A stretch of 64,000 nt of DNA from Viscum album (GCA_963277665.1 OY728136.1:804661123-804725122), one strand, 5' to 3'. Shown: positions 11,760-24,433, numbered from the stretch's first letter. Notes: generated by a model from the letters alone, not told the origin. Numbers and translations: made by a program.

Positions 11760-13790
11760 ATTAGTTAGGCACTATCATGAATTTGTAAGAAATGTTTCAT
11801 GAATTTAAATATAACTATATTAGTTAACTTATAAATGTGTCATGTTTTTATAGACATGTGATTTTGAATAATGATTTAAAGAGTTAAAGAAGAGAGTAAT
11901 CATTGTACATGTACTCACAATACCCTCCTGTGGTGAAGGATTTGTGATCTATAATGATATATCCAATAAGGGTTTGAGTTTTGTACTCAGGAAATATGAA
12001 TAATTGATATAACATGCCTACCTACAATTAGATATCCATGAGATGAACTATAAAACCCTTGATCAAAAATTGTCTTTAGTGATATTTTCATTGATGATTT
12101 AGAAACATTATCACATTAGGGAAAAGTGTTACATATATATAGCTAACAAAATAATATTGTATATATTCAAAAAAGGTTATTAATATTCAATAATGAACAT
12201 GGTTAAAGATGCTAAGGGAATACACATGATCAAAACATTTCCATCATGGTAAGGTGAACTAAGTTAAAGATTTTTTTGAGTTATGGATCCATCAACCTTT
12301 TCTATGATGAGAATTGAAAGGGATCCAATATTTATGGGTATACAATGGATATACATGGGAATAATTAGAGAGTCTTCATAAAAACATTCTCAAATAACTA
12401 CTCAACCATATCATTATGGTAGGAAAAAAGAATCCTATGAATTTGATGAGTTGTAATTGAAAATCGATCAAATATTATAGAGACCAACATTGATTAAGAT
12501 TGAATTATATTGTTTGGAACAAAGATATGTATCCCATAAAAACAAGAGATGAAGAGGGATATTTTAGATGGTTATTATTGATCACCATTATATATTTATT
12601 CTATAATATCTATTATATATAAATAACTGTATCCAATCATATTTCGGGATAACATGAAGAGAGATATTGTAGAGACTCTATCTTGATTCTAGGTATTCCA
12701 ATATTTCATGGAAGAATGAAATAATCCTAAGGTTAATTTGATTACATTTACAATAACAGTATGAAATTATTCAAATATAACCATGGATTTAATCAATAGA
12801 CTGCCCCAAGACAACTAGTGGAAATAAAAACGTCTAAGTGGTGGTTAATCACCTTACCAAGTTAGCATAATTAATTGTTTCCCTGAAGGATTAATATCTT
12901 CAAAATTAGACATGATAGACATAATATGATTTCAAATACTATATATTTTTTCATTCTCTATTTTACATGAACGTGATATGAGGTTTAACTAGTGGTTCTG
13001 GAGAAGCTTCAACTTGCGTTGGATATAAAATTGAGCTTTGGAACTACTTATCACACTCAAGAGCTTTTTCAGTCTAAAAGAACCTTTAAAACACTTAAAA
13101 ATATGATGAGATTCTGATTAATTGATTTATATGGATTTTTTATCATACCCATCTCTTATTGGTGTTATCATGAAATTGTTTTCCATTATATCATTCAAAT
13201 TTACCCTTATGAGACATTGTGTGGGAATAGGTGTTGAAGTCTAACATACTGGGATAATTTCTGAGAGTGTGCGCTGATGAGACCATATCAAATCAATTAA
13301 ATTTTAGAGATGGTTGAATCCATCAAGTGTCTTATGAAATATTAAAAAAATTACTATAAAATCTATATATATAATCATTTACGAGTCCTAGAGTTTGATT
13401 CCATATATAAAATTCCCATAGGATATTGTCATGGAATAAATTCATGAGCTTGGTAAGATGGTAAATCATCTTACAACATAATCGAACCCTTTTTGATCAT
13501 TGATCACATAGAAGGGGGGGGAATATCATCTAACGCTCTGACCTAAACCATCTCAAGTACATGATCTCTTCCATGTATCCATATTGAGGATGTAAATAAT
13601 ATACCTCTCACATTTATTGACTCTAGAGGTGGTTTTGTGGGAATATTATCTATCTTATGTGGAAAAGTCATTGGTGATATCATATTATAGTGATAAGGTT
13701 ATAATAATCAAGATAAATCACATGGTAAAAGTTTTATAGTGGAAACACATATCTGGGTATGTGATAAAGGGATGTCGAAGATGAAATAAA
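11760..13790 (+). pseudogene. Second Ty3/gypsy pol remnant (RT end, RNase H, integrase, C-terminal region)
   Basis: Translated pieces in shifting frames follow gypsy order. The RT tail lies near 11760-11910. RNase H lies near 11930-12150 ('GFVIYNDISNKGLSFVL', then 'IHEMNY'). The integrase core lies near 12800-13100 ('VVVNHLTKLA', corresponding to VIVDRLTKSAHF, then 'HERDMRF' and 'FWRSF'). The stretch 'YETLCGN' near 13210 corresponds to YEALYGR. The post-integrase segment includes 'VHDLFHVSILRM' near 13555, corresponding to VHDVFHVSMLRKY. Stops are frequent. Gag, protease and the first part of RT are missing. Confidence 0.75.
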
Positions 13791-14217
13791 ACAAATTAAT
13801 TTCATCTATATTAGTGTATTAAATGAAAATTTCAATAGTAAAATTTATAAAGTATTGATAAATGTAATTAACATTAAATTTATAATAATTAAATAACCAT
13901 ATTAACGAATAAAGTAATGTAACTATAAAAAACCTATGAAATTATTTGGTTATTTTGAACCATTATAAGTTATATCTGGTCTAATTTAAAAGAGCACTAT
14001 CAATCATAATCATTGATAATATAGCCATTGTATAGTGCCATTAAGATTTATATATTAAGGGTTATGATAATGTCTTATTTATCTAGATGGAAATAGTGAT
14101 GGAATCAACTAGTAGGTTAGGATAATATGAAGACCATTTATCAGATCTTACGAGATAGATATCATCACTAGGAAATTTTATGACCAAGACTAATATATGA
14201 TTCTATAACAAAATAAT
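13791..14217. other. Short AT-rich stretch between gypsy remnant and CACTA element
   Basis: No coding signal is seen. By position it should be the start of the 3' LTR of the preceding gypsy element, cut by the CACTA insertion, with the rest possibly at 27654 onward. I could not match it to another LTR in the window. Confidence 0.3.
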
Positions 14218-14237
14218 GATTCTTGTGCAAAAAACGT
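14218..14237 (+). repeat. CACTA left terminal inverted repeat
   Basis: 'gattcttgtgcaaaaaacgt' matches the reverse complement of the right end, 'cactctagtggaaaaaccat', at 14 of 20 positions. The diagnostic CACT has decayed to GATT on this side. Confidence 0.6.
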
Positions 14238-14261
14238 TTTTTAGAGTGGTTATTTTATATT

Positions 14262-14832
14262 TTTATATCGGCTATTGGCCGACGTTATTACAGGAGACGT
14301 TATAAATATTTGTTTATGACGGTTATTTTAAAACCGACGTATAAAACAATAATCTAAATGGGGTTTCATACCAGTTCATCAAAACCAATGTGGAAAATGC
14401 TTTAGAGTCGTGATTTATTACGGAGGTTTTTAAATAATTGACGTGCTATCTAATTTTTCAGGTCTACTATAGAATAATCGATGTAATAAACTGCACCTCT
14501 GAAGAGTTTATCATATTGATTATGTTCATAATTGACATGATAAACAATCCTACTTAGATTTTTTACGTCGATTAATGATAACTGACGTGAAAACATATAT
14601 ACTACATCGGTTATTAAATACCTGACATCAAAAAAATATGTCATTCCATTTGATATGTCGGTTATCAAATAACTGATTTAAAAACTTATTTTCTCTCCAT
14701 TTATTATGCCAGTTATGAAATAACAGAAGTAAAAACCTATTCCCAAGCAGTTTTTACATCGGATTTCAAATATCCGGTGTTAAAACCGAGAAACATGAAT
14801 TTTTTACGTCAGTTATAAAATAACCGACGTAA
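14262..14832. repeat. Left subterminal palindromic repeats
   Basis: About ten copies of a 24-26 bp near-palindrome, two arms CGTCGGTTAT and ATAACCGACG around a short AT centre, are spaced about 50 bp apart. The clearest are at about 14567, 14604, 14655 and 14807. In CACTA elements such subterminal repeats bind the TNPA-type protein and help bring the ends together. Their match to the right-end array is the strongest evidence that the two ends belong to one element. Confidence 0.85.
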
Positions 14833-14937
14833 TTTTTTTTTAAAAATAAATTTTAAACCACAACTATAACCTACATAATAAGACCTGAAACACACCACAA
14901 ATAAAAAAAAAACAGAACAAAACCAGACCAAAACCAG

Positions 14938-17151
14938 ACCCAAACTAGCTCGCCCCACTTGACACCCCCCACACCCTTAGATAGCCCCACCCTCCTAGAT
15001 AGCCCCCAACCCAATAGACAACCCTCCCACACCCCTAGAAACACCCCCAAACCACTGGACACACCCACACCCCTGGATACCCCTTGGACAACCCCCACCC
15101 ATCCTAAATAGCCCCCACTCTCCTAGACAACCCTCCCACCCTCCTGGACACCCCCACCCCACCGGAAATCCCTCCCACACCCCTGAAACCCCCCGCCCCA
15201 CTAGAGACACCCCCACACCCCTGGGCATTCCCCACCTCTTAGAGAGACCCCCACCATCCTAGACACCCTCCCACCACCATGGACACCCTGGACACCCCCA
15301 CCCCACTGGAAAACCCTCCCACACCCCTGGAAACCCCCCACCCCACTAGACATCCCACATACCCCTAGATACCCCCCATGGACAGCCCCAACCCCTCTTG
15401 GACAACCCCCACTCCCCCAGACAACCCTCCCACATACATGGACACCCTAGATACCCCCACCCCAACGAAATTCCTACCAAACCCCTGAAACCCCCACCCT
15501 ACTGGACACCTCTTAGAACCCCTGAACACCCCATGGACAGTCCCCACCCCTTGGATATCCCCCACCCTCATGGAAACCCACCCACCCACATGGACACCCT
15601 CCCAACCCCATGGACACCCTGGACAGCCCCACCCCACTGGAAAACCCTACCACACCCCTGGAAACCCCCCACCCCACTGGACACCCCCACCCCTAGACTC
15701 CCCCTATAAATACCCCACCCTCTTGGACATGTCCTCCCTCTTGGTCACCCACCCACCCTCATAGACACCGTCCCACCCCCATGGACACCCTAGACACCCC
15801 CACCCCACTGGACAACCCTCCCACACCTCTGTAAACCCCACCCCACTAGACAGTCCCCACACCCCTGGACACCCCCTAGACATCCCCCGCCCTCCTGGAG
15901 AGCCCCACCGTCTTGTACACTCTCCCACCCCCAAGGACACTGTGGACACCCCACCCAACTGGACAACCCTACCACACCCCTAGAAACCACCCACCCCACT
16001 TGACACCCCCACACCCATGGATACCCCCTGAATAGACCCCCACCCCTTCTGGACAACCCCCACTCCCCTACATGGCCCTCCCACCTACATGGACACCCTC
16101 CCACCTCCATTTAGACCCCGGATACCCCCACCCCACTCGATAGCCCTCCCACAAACCTGGAATCCCCAACCCCACTGGACACCTCCCCACACCCCTGGAA
16201 AAACCCCACCCCCTAAATATCCCCCACCCTCTTGGACACCCTCTCACCCCCATGGACACCCCCACCCCACTGGACATCCCTTCCACACCCCTGGAATCCC
16301 CCACCCCACTAAACACCCCCACCCCTTGACACCCCCTGGACAGCCCCCACCCTCTTGGACTACACCCACCATCTTGTACACTGTCTCACCCCATGGACAC
16401 CCCGGACACCCCCACCCCACTAGACACCCATTACACACCCTTGGAAACCCCACCCCACTAGACACCCCACACACCCCTGGGTTCCCCCTAGATAACCCCC
16501 ACCCCTCCTGGACAACCTTCACTCTCCTGGAAAACACTCCCACCCTCTTAGACACCCTCCCACCCCTATTGGACAACCCTCCCACACAATTGGAAACCCC
16601 CCACCCCACTGGACACCTCCCCGTACCCCTGGACAACCCTTGAACATTCCCCATCCCCTAGACAGCCCCCACCCTCCTGGACACCCTCCCACCCCATGGA
16701 TACTATCCCAAACCCATAGACACCTTGGACACCCCCCACCCCACCAGACCTCCCTCCCACACGCCTAGAAACCACCCACCCCACTAGACACCCCTCCCCT
16801 AGACACCCCCTGGACAACCCTCACCCTCATGGAGATCCTCTCACCCTCTTGGACACCCTCCCACCCCCATGGACACCCCAGACACCCCCAACCAACCGGA
16901 CACCCCTACCATACCCATGAAAACCCCCACCCCACTGGAAGCCCTGTACACCCCTGTACACCCCTTGGACAACCCCCACCCCTACGGAATATCCCCCCCA
17001 CTCCCCTGGATAGCCCTCCCACCCATCTGGACACCCTCCTACCCCCATGGACACATTGAACACCCCCACCCCACTGGACAACCCTCCCGCACCCCTGGAA
17101 ACCCCCACCCCACTAAACACACCCCCCACACCCCTGGAGACCACCCCCCAA
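14938..17151 (+). repeat. C-rich minisatellite with higher-order period of about 160 bp
   Basis: About 2.2 kb of 'ggacacccccaccccac'-like submonomers, 10-20 bp each, form a strongly C-rich plus strand. A longer order is visible: an anchor 'catggacacc' recurs at 15278, 15437, 15609, 15780, 16251, 16392, 16868 and 17046. It is followed each time by variants of 'cccaccccactgga' and 'ccctcccac'. Adjacent anchors are mostly 140-180 bp apart, which implies roughly 14 higher-order units. Long open frames on both strands (for example 16089-16643) result from the lack of A/T-rich stop codons and are not genes. Confidence 0.9.
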
Positions 17152-17499
17152 GATCAAAATCTATACCAGAAAAATCCTCAAAACTAGACCAAATTAAGAA
17201 GTAGAACAAAATTAAACATTCACATATATAACATTGAAAACATACAATGTCAACTAAAAAACCTAGATCCAAACTAAACGACTACCAAATACACAATTAT
17301 AATAACAATATTCAAAATTAAATTTTACACTACAAACAAACTAAAATCCAATCAAACGTGTAAAATAGTTTGACCATTTCACTTGTAAGTGTTTGAAATC
17401 TTGAGTAGTATAGGGTTGAGGGTCATCAAATAGCTACAAAGTACAAGGATTGTAGTTAACATGTATAATGAATAAATCAAATGAAATATTACGACATTG

Positions 17500-20345
17500 T
17501 TTAAAAGGAAATCTTACCTGGTAAAAGTGCACAACTGTTACAGTTGTAATTATTTCATACATAAATATTAACATATAATATCAGCATTCGACAATTCCTT
17601 GTTGTTCATGAAAATTCTATTTAAATGACTGTAAATTAAAAATATTATTTTTATGTAAAAAATCAAAATGTATAAATTATAAATGGATATCTACCTTTAC
17701 TTTTAAATATCTGATCTTGGAACTTCTTTTCATTGAATTGTTTCTAAGGTAGACCCATCCCCTGTTATAAAATAATAAAAATGGGACAAATTTAACATGA
17801 ATTATAATATATAAAAATATTATGAAATTTAAACATACTTTTCCAACATATTCTTAAAATATTCTTGCATATCACCATGGATAGATATTATCCAATAATG
17901 TTTTTTCTCCCTTTGGAAAAAAACACCTAACATCTAATGATCACTGATAAAAGAAAATTTAAGGTTAGTGGTTTTTTTATGATAAAAGATAATGATATAT
18001 TTTCTAGATATATGTTTTATACCTCTCAAAAAAGGCATCATCCAACATTGTGTGATTATATTCTATTCAAATCATTTAGAATTATAAAGCATATTTTGTT
18101 CCTCATCCAATGCACATGCTTTAGTGTAAATAAAATGAAGGTCCATGAACCCATATACATCTGTCCGTTCATTCTTATTAATCATGTTATAAATATTCCT
18201 AATACAAAATAGGCATAAGCATACATTTTTAATAAATATAACACAGGGAAAAGGTGTTAAGACTTACATGGAGAAAATATTCATGACATTGATGCCCAAC
18301 TTATCTCTAGTAACAAGCTCCATGATATCATTTATCAAAATCCCCTCATTTATTCACTTCCAAAAACATGATATTCCATTGGAAACTCATAATGATCTGC
18401 CAAAAAATTTGAATATCATGAAAATATGTCAAGACTACTAGAATATCTATCTCATGTCAGAGCCATTTTTCTTTGTTGTTGTCTATAGAATATTTCTGTA
18501 CATTTGAAGTATTCCTATAAAAATAAATAGAAAAATATTTTAGTTTTTAAAAGTTAAAAAACGTAAATAATAAAATAAAATAGCAGATATTACATAAATA
18601 CCTCTATAGTAATGAGTCGCAGAAGTTTGTATGGCCAAATTAAAAAATGGATGATATTATGTCCAACTGTCGTCACCTCATCTATAGGTAATGGTACTCG
18701 AGCTCATCTATATATAATATCCTTTACAGTGACCCTATGATGCTCTACGTTTAACTGTTTATGATATAATATATCTCCAATACAATATACCAGCCCATAT
18801 TCAACTATATGATGTTAAGGATCATTATCATATAAATCGAAATAAGTAGGAAGATGCGGTGGAGGAGTCGGATAAAAAATGGGGTCCGCAGGCTGAGGTG
18901 GGGGAGTGGGAGTTACTGGAAGAGGTAAAGAATAAATAACGGGGTCTGTAGGGGCTGGTGGAGGAGTGGGACCTACAGTATGAAATTTTCTTTGCATGTC
19001 TAAAAACATAGACTATACAGATGCTCTAGTCTTTTCCTCTATCATCACATTAATGTTATGAACATCAGCCTCAACATATTTTAATTTTTTATAAACACAC
19101 TTAACAGAAGAAGATGAAGAACATGGCAACACATTTCTTACCAATACACCCATCGTATATCCTCGTACATGACCAGGATGTTTGGGCTTTCCCAATACTG
19201 CATATAAAATATATTTCCTCTCAACAACTGTAAATCCCCCCTATGAGCTCTGCTCCTCATGATAATCCTATATTAATTAATTTAACATTTCTGTAATGAT
19301 TCAAATTATATAAAGAATATAGATAACCTAAATAAATAAAATAAATATCTTAAAATCCTCTCAGCTACGATTCTCGAATCTTATGAAATATATTTCCCCT
19401 TTTTCCCATCCAAGCTCTCTTCTATTTTTTATGTCTAGATGGAGGAGATAGAGGGGAAACCTCTCCATAGATTGAAGACCCAACTCTAAGTTTTTGTAAA
19501 TTTTCCACCATCGTTTGTTATTCCAATAATGTATACCCTCCCTGATATAAAAAATGAGGGTATACATTTTTGGATTGGATATTCTAATGAGATTTCCTTG
19601 TTTTCTATAAATTAAGAATAAGAAATCATTAAAAAAACAATAATAAGATAATTTATATAAGAAATATTATTTAAGTTTACATTTACCTTACTAAAAAGGA
19701 ATCTTTTCTTCTAATTTCAACAAACTGTAGGCATGTCTCTTCATCTATGAAAATATATATATGACATGGATTATCATGACTCTTATGACCAAAAATAAAA
19801 TCAGATGTGAGGGTTGATTTGAAATCCCTCTATCTCCTAGAAGAAATCGATAAGCATTTCTTCCTAACTCTTCCAATGTAAGGAATATCAAATGTCATCT
19901 CATAAAGAAGAGGTAAAAAATATTATACTAGAAAAATTTAAAGAATAGGAAAAAAATAGCAAAAGAACATACCAAAATTTTCTCCCACAATAATGATTTT
20001 ATCACTTTTTCCACACTTCTCCTATCATCATAAAAAATTCTTACTTTTATCTTACCCTGAGTTGATACAAAACTCGTAAAATCTTAAGCATTTGGACCTC
20101 TATGAATATAATTGTCATCAAAATCAATGACTATCCTCTAGTCCTGTGTATGGGAAAGTGATAATTTTGGTAAACGTGTGCACACACATTTACCAACTCT
20201 TGAACTCTTCTTTGTCATTATGGGAGCACACGAGGATGATTGGGGAACATCAAGAAAAGCAAGTGAATGTTCTTCCCCAGAAGTATGATCATTATTCTCA
20301 TCCCTAAATCATGTGGCTGATCAACTGATTGATCTATCATTATCT
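17500..20345 (-). pseudogene. CACTA second gene: TNPA-type / DUF8039 / Ulp1-like peptidase remnant
   Basis: Reading leftward on the minus strand, the N-terminal part shows 'CTRLPKLSLSHTQD' and 'HRGPNA*DFTSFV' (about 20190-20060). 'REFKSTLTSDFIF' lies near 19830-19790 and 'LGKPKHPGHVRGYT' near 19200-19155. These match the plant En/Spm (TNPA/transposase_24) pattern. A proline-rich linker lies at 18815-19009. Then 'VPLPIDEVTTVGHNIIHFL' (near 18690-18635) resembles DUF8039. The C-terminal part resembles a Ulp1/SENP C48 cysteine peptidase: 'KHYWIISI' with the His codon at 17898-17900, and 'GIVEC*YYMLIFMYEII' with the Cys codon at 17584-17586. The Gly after the catalytic Cys is replaced by a TGA stop. 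The catalytic Asp was not located. Many frameshifts make it non-functional. Introns may be present but cannot be placed. Confidence 0.75.
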
Positions 20346-20582
20346 TTCAAATCATAAAACAAAAAAAACATTAGTTCAAAAATATAAAATTAAAATACTA
20401 CAATACTAATGTAAACATAAAATGGAAAATTGAAATAAGTTACATGATAGTAAACATCGTTAATATGGTAAGCATGTTAAAAAATGGTAAACATGGTAAA
20501 CTATGTTAAACATGGTAGTGTAATTTTAATTCAGCAAAATCAATAAATATATAATTTATGTAAAGGTAACTTATAGAAAACT

Positions 20583-20745
20583 ATGCTAAACTATGTTAAA
20601 CATGGTAAACATGGTAAACATGGTAAACATGGTAAACATGGTAAACATGGTAAACATGGTAAACATTGTAAACATGGTAAACACGGTAGACATGGTAGAT
20701 GTGGTAAACATGGTAAAAATGGTAATCATGGTAAACATGGTATTG
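20583..20745 (+). repeat. 9-bp minisatellite (GGTAAACAT)n
   Basis: About 16 to 17 units of 'catggtaaa' lie in tandem, nearly perfect in the first half and more varied in the second ('ggtagacat', 'ggtagatgt', 'ggtaaaaat'). Scattered units extend upstream to about 20440. The array lies between the two CACTA genes. A KHG-repeat open frame on the plus strand and an FTM-repeat frame on the minus strand are products of the 9-bp period. Confidence 0.9.
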
Positions 20746-20949
20746 TAATTTTCATACAACAAAAATAAGAGATATATAAGTTCTATAATGGTAAACATGA
20801 TAAACTAAAATAAACAGAAATAAAATGAACAAAAACTTCTTATTTTTTTAATAAACATTTTAATAAAGAAAAAATTACAATATCTAACATTTTATGAAAA
20901 TAATAAATGTAAACAAGAAATAAACACATGTTACCTATAATATTAGGAA

Positions 20950-23900
20950 TGTACAAATGGATTGTTTTCCCAAATTCATTCTTCATGATCATTCCTTATG
21001 GAACAAACCATGTCTTCAACATGATCATCATTATGTTCTACTAATATTTCCATAGAAGTAGATATCTCACATAAATTAGCATCTTCATCAATTTGATCCT
21101 CACCAACATATTGGTTTTTACCTTGTAAAACAACAGACCATTGCATATCCAATTGATCAACTAAATAGTAAATCTATTTTGCATGTGTTGGCATTATAAA
21201 AGAATATTTTGTGTCTTCTAATCCATTCAGATTAACAATAGTCATTCCAAATTCATTGTGTCTGACACTGTTGTTATTGATAAACCATTTTCAGTTAAAA
21301 ACAGAAACATTAATTTTAAAGTAATCAACCTCCCATATTTTTTCAATGACTCTATTATATTTTAATGATGCATAAATTGGGTTTTTGTCTATAGAACTCA
21401 AAAAATGCATAGCTTTTGCAAACACCAATACACCACTATTCTGAACTACACTTCTATTGTTCTAAGATTTTGTATGAAATGTATAGCCATTAATGTCATA
21501 ACTGGAACATGTTATAACATTTAAACATGGACCACCCACTAACTATATTAATGTCTATGATACATCTGATCTACTAAGCATGGTCTTTTTATACCATGAC
21601 AAAAATGTTTTTTTGTGCTCATTCAAAATCCACATTTCTTTATTCTTTGGATGAATTTGTTTCAACTCATTAATATGTATTGTGATATATGGTTGAGTAT
21701 CAGCTATGTTATTCAAGATGTATAATTCTTACTTCATAATCTGTTCAGCTGGAAATGACTTAACATCCAAGTCACAAATCCCCTTTCCCTCATTATTAAC
21801 TTGTTCATGATAAGATGGAGGCAAACCTATGTGCTCCACCATAGCCACGTAGCTCGTACAAAACTCCAAAATCTCCTCAGAAATATACTTTTCAATAAGG
21901 TAGGCTTTAGGTCGATATGGATTATTAACATAACCCTTAATTATTTTTGTATATCAATCGAAAGGATACATCTGATGAAGATATGAAGGTCCACAAAGCA
22001 TTATCTCTCAAACTAGATGAATTGTTAAATGCACCATTATATCAAAAATAGATGGTGGAAAATATATTTCCAATTGACAGTTATAGAAATTGCATTCTTT
22101 TACAAAATTTCAAAAAACTCACATAAATCACATTATTAAATATTGAATTGAAAAAATAACACAACTTTATTATAGTCTTTCTGACATGAATGGGAAATAT
22201 TTCATGCATTAAAACTGGTAGAAGTTGTTTCATCATGACGTGAAAATCATAAGATTTTATACCTATCAACTTCAAATCCTTCAAAGAGAATTTTTTTTTA
22301 CATTTTAAGAAGAACCTTGAGGCACATTTATATCATGAAGACACTGAAAAAAGATAATTTTCTCCCTATTGGATAATGTTTAACAAGCTGGGGGAAGAAA
22401 TGTTCATCTTCTATTAGGAGTGAGAGCTAACTCTAAATGTATTCCCTATGATAATAAGTCTAATATTTCATTCAACCCATATTTTGTCATTCCTTATATA
22501 TCTAGCAATGTTCTAATCAAACTGTCATAGATATTCTTCTCCACATGCATGGCAGAAATATTATGTTTCACTTCATGATATCTCCAATATGGTAGCTCAA
22601 AAAATATTGACCTTTTCTTCCAAATATGTCTACCATTGACCAGATTTCTGTTTCATTCCCAATGTCACATCAAGGTTTTCCACCCTCTCAAAATAATCAT
22701 CAGCGGATAATGGTTTTGGATCAATATCAAATTTTTGTGAACCATTGAATTCCTTTTTTAGTCTTCTATAATAGTGATCCATAGGCAAAAAGTTTTGATG
22801 ACCCGTGTACACTGTTTTCCTCTCATGATGCAATTAACAATATGAAGTCTATTGTTCGCAAACTGTACATGCTTTATGCCCCTAAACACGGTATCCAGAC
22901 AAAATTTCATATGCTGGGAATTCATTTATATTGAACATAAGCACTTCATGTCATTGAAAATATTCCATTTTTTAAGAATCATACAACCTAATCCCATCCT
23001 GCCATAAAAGTTTGAAATCATCAATCAATGGTGACAAGAAAAAATCAATATCATTTCTGGGTTGCTTCGGACCAGAGATCATTATACTCAATATAACATA
23101 TTTTCACTTCATACAAACATCAGAAGAGAGGTTTTAAATTACCAATAAAACATGCCATGAATTATGTGAGCTACTGAGGGTTCAGTATGGATTCATTCCA
23201 TCTATGAAAACCCATAGTATGAGATTTCTAATTTTATTTCCAAATGAAGGATACTGCTCCTCATTTTTCTTCCATTGTGGAAAATCAACTAGATGATGTA
23301 ATTTTCCATCACATATCCCCTCATCATCATGCCATCTTAACCTTTTTAAATCATGTGAATTAGCAAATAAATGTTTCAAATGGTGAATTATAGGAAGATA
23401 CCAAAATACCTTGTAAGGGAAATTTGTAATCCCTACATCATCCTGTGATTTTTCTTTCTACTTATACCATGGTGTCCCGCATTTAGGAAACTCTGAAAAA
23501 AATTCATATTTGTTCCTATATATCATATAATCATTCGAAAAGGCATGTATTTTCTTGTATCCCAATTTCATCGGGCATAATATTTTCATGGCCATATAAT
23601 GGGAATCTGGAAGATCGTTGTCTTTTGGAAGAATGTCTTTCAACAATTGTAGCATATCTGTAAAACTTATGTCACTCTATTCATGTTTCTTCATCAAGTT
23701 AATCAATATTATCACCACCAAAAAACCATAAAATCCATACAAATAGGATACAATGGTATTTCAACATCACCATATTGATGCTCAATTGTCGGTTCTATAT
23801 CAATTTGTTCTGCTACAATATCAAAGATCATTTCTTCAAATCCATTAGAGTTACCATCTTGAAAATAATCATCATTAGTATATCTGAAATTCTATCTAGT

Positions 23901-24125
23901 TTCACCATGCCAAATCCAAGGGCTGTAACTCAAATTAAAACCATGACACTTCAGGTTATCTTTGATCTCTCTAATTTTTAGAGTCTTCATATTCAAACAT
24001 TTCAGGCATGGAAAGAAAAAAATGTCACTTCTTGGAACATTTCGTTTAGAAAATTCCAAAAAGTCATCAACACCTTTCTCAATTAATTACTCATTCGATA
24101 TTCCATAACCCAACATCGAATCATT
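20950..24125 (-). pseudogene. TNP2-type CACTA transposase remnant
   Basis: This is the transposase that would cut the element at its ends. It reads leftward from about 24125. The N-terminal transposase-associated domain is seen as 'FFPCLKCLNMKTLKIREIK' and 'SPWIWHGET' (about 24030-23905). The core follows with 'LPDSHYMAMKILCPMKLGY' (23600s), 'LRWHDDEGICDGKLHH' (23300s), 'IDFFLSPLIDDFKLLW' (about 23050), 'NEFPAYEILSGYRV' (about 22920) and 'FLPMDHYYRRLKKEFNG' (22780s). DUF4218-like sequence follows as 'GIKSYDFHVMMKQLLPVLM' (22260s) and 'YFPPSIFDIMVHLTIHLV' (about 22060). A DUF4216-like C-terminal stretch extends to about 20950. Several stops and frame changes interrupt it. Confidence 0.9.
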
Positions 24126-24433
24126 ATTACCTATAAAAAATATCAAAATTATAAATCCTTTTAATATAAGACAAATATATATTTATATGAAAAATATCAC
24201 AATTTGAATGCAATTCAATTTTGAAATATAAAGAAATATATGTGTATTTGAAAAAATATGCATGAAAATTATTTCAGAAATAAAATATAGTTTGATATAA
24301 CTATTTTAAATTCATCTGGGATCCTTTCTTCTTAAGGTACACAAAGAATACATCCTGATGCAATTAGATACCAAATTCACCCTTCCATAAAAAAGAAATA
24401 TGAAGTGTAAATATTAAAATATGCATACATTCA

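Noticed and set aside
16089..16643. 184-codon proline-rich open frame on the plus strand, and many Gly/Val/Trp-rich minus-strand frames in 14871-17272 and 25476-26830
   Set aside because: They lie entirely in the C-rich minisatellites, occur in several frames at once, and result from the scarcity of stop codons in such sequence.
17937..18212. 91-codon plus-strand open frame
   Set aside because: Lies opposite the Ulp1-like part of the CACTA second gene. AT-rich and without recognisable motif.
20583..20745. CRISPR-like array
   Set aside because: Units are 9 bp with no spacers, and the context is a plant transposon.
20583..20745. Interstitial telomere repeat
   Set aside because: The unit GGTAAACAT does not match TTTAGGG or known variants.
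20583..20798. KHG-repeat frame (plus) and FTM-repeat frame (minus)
   Set aside because: Direct translation of the 9-bp repeat. A period divisible by three keeps any frame open.
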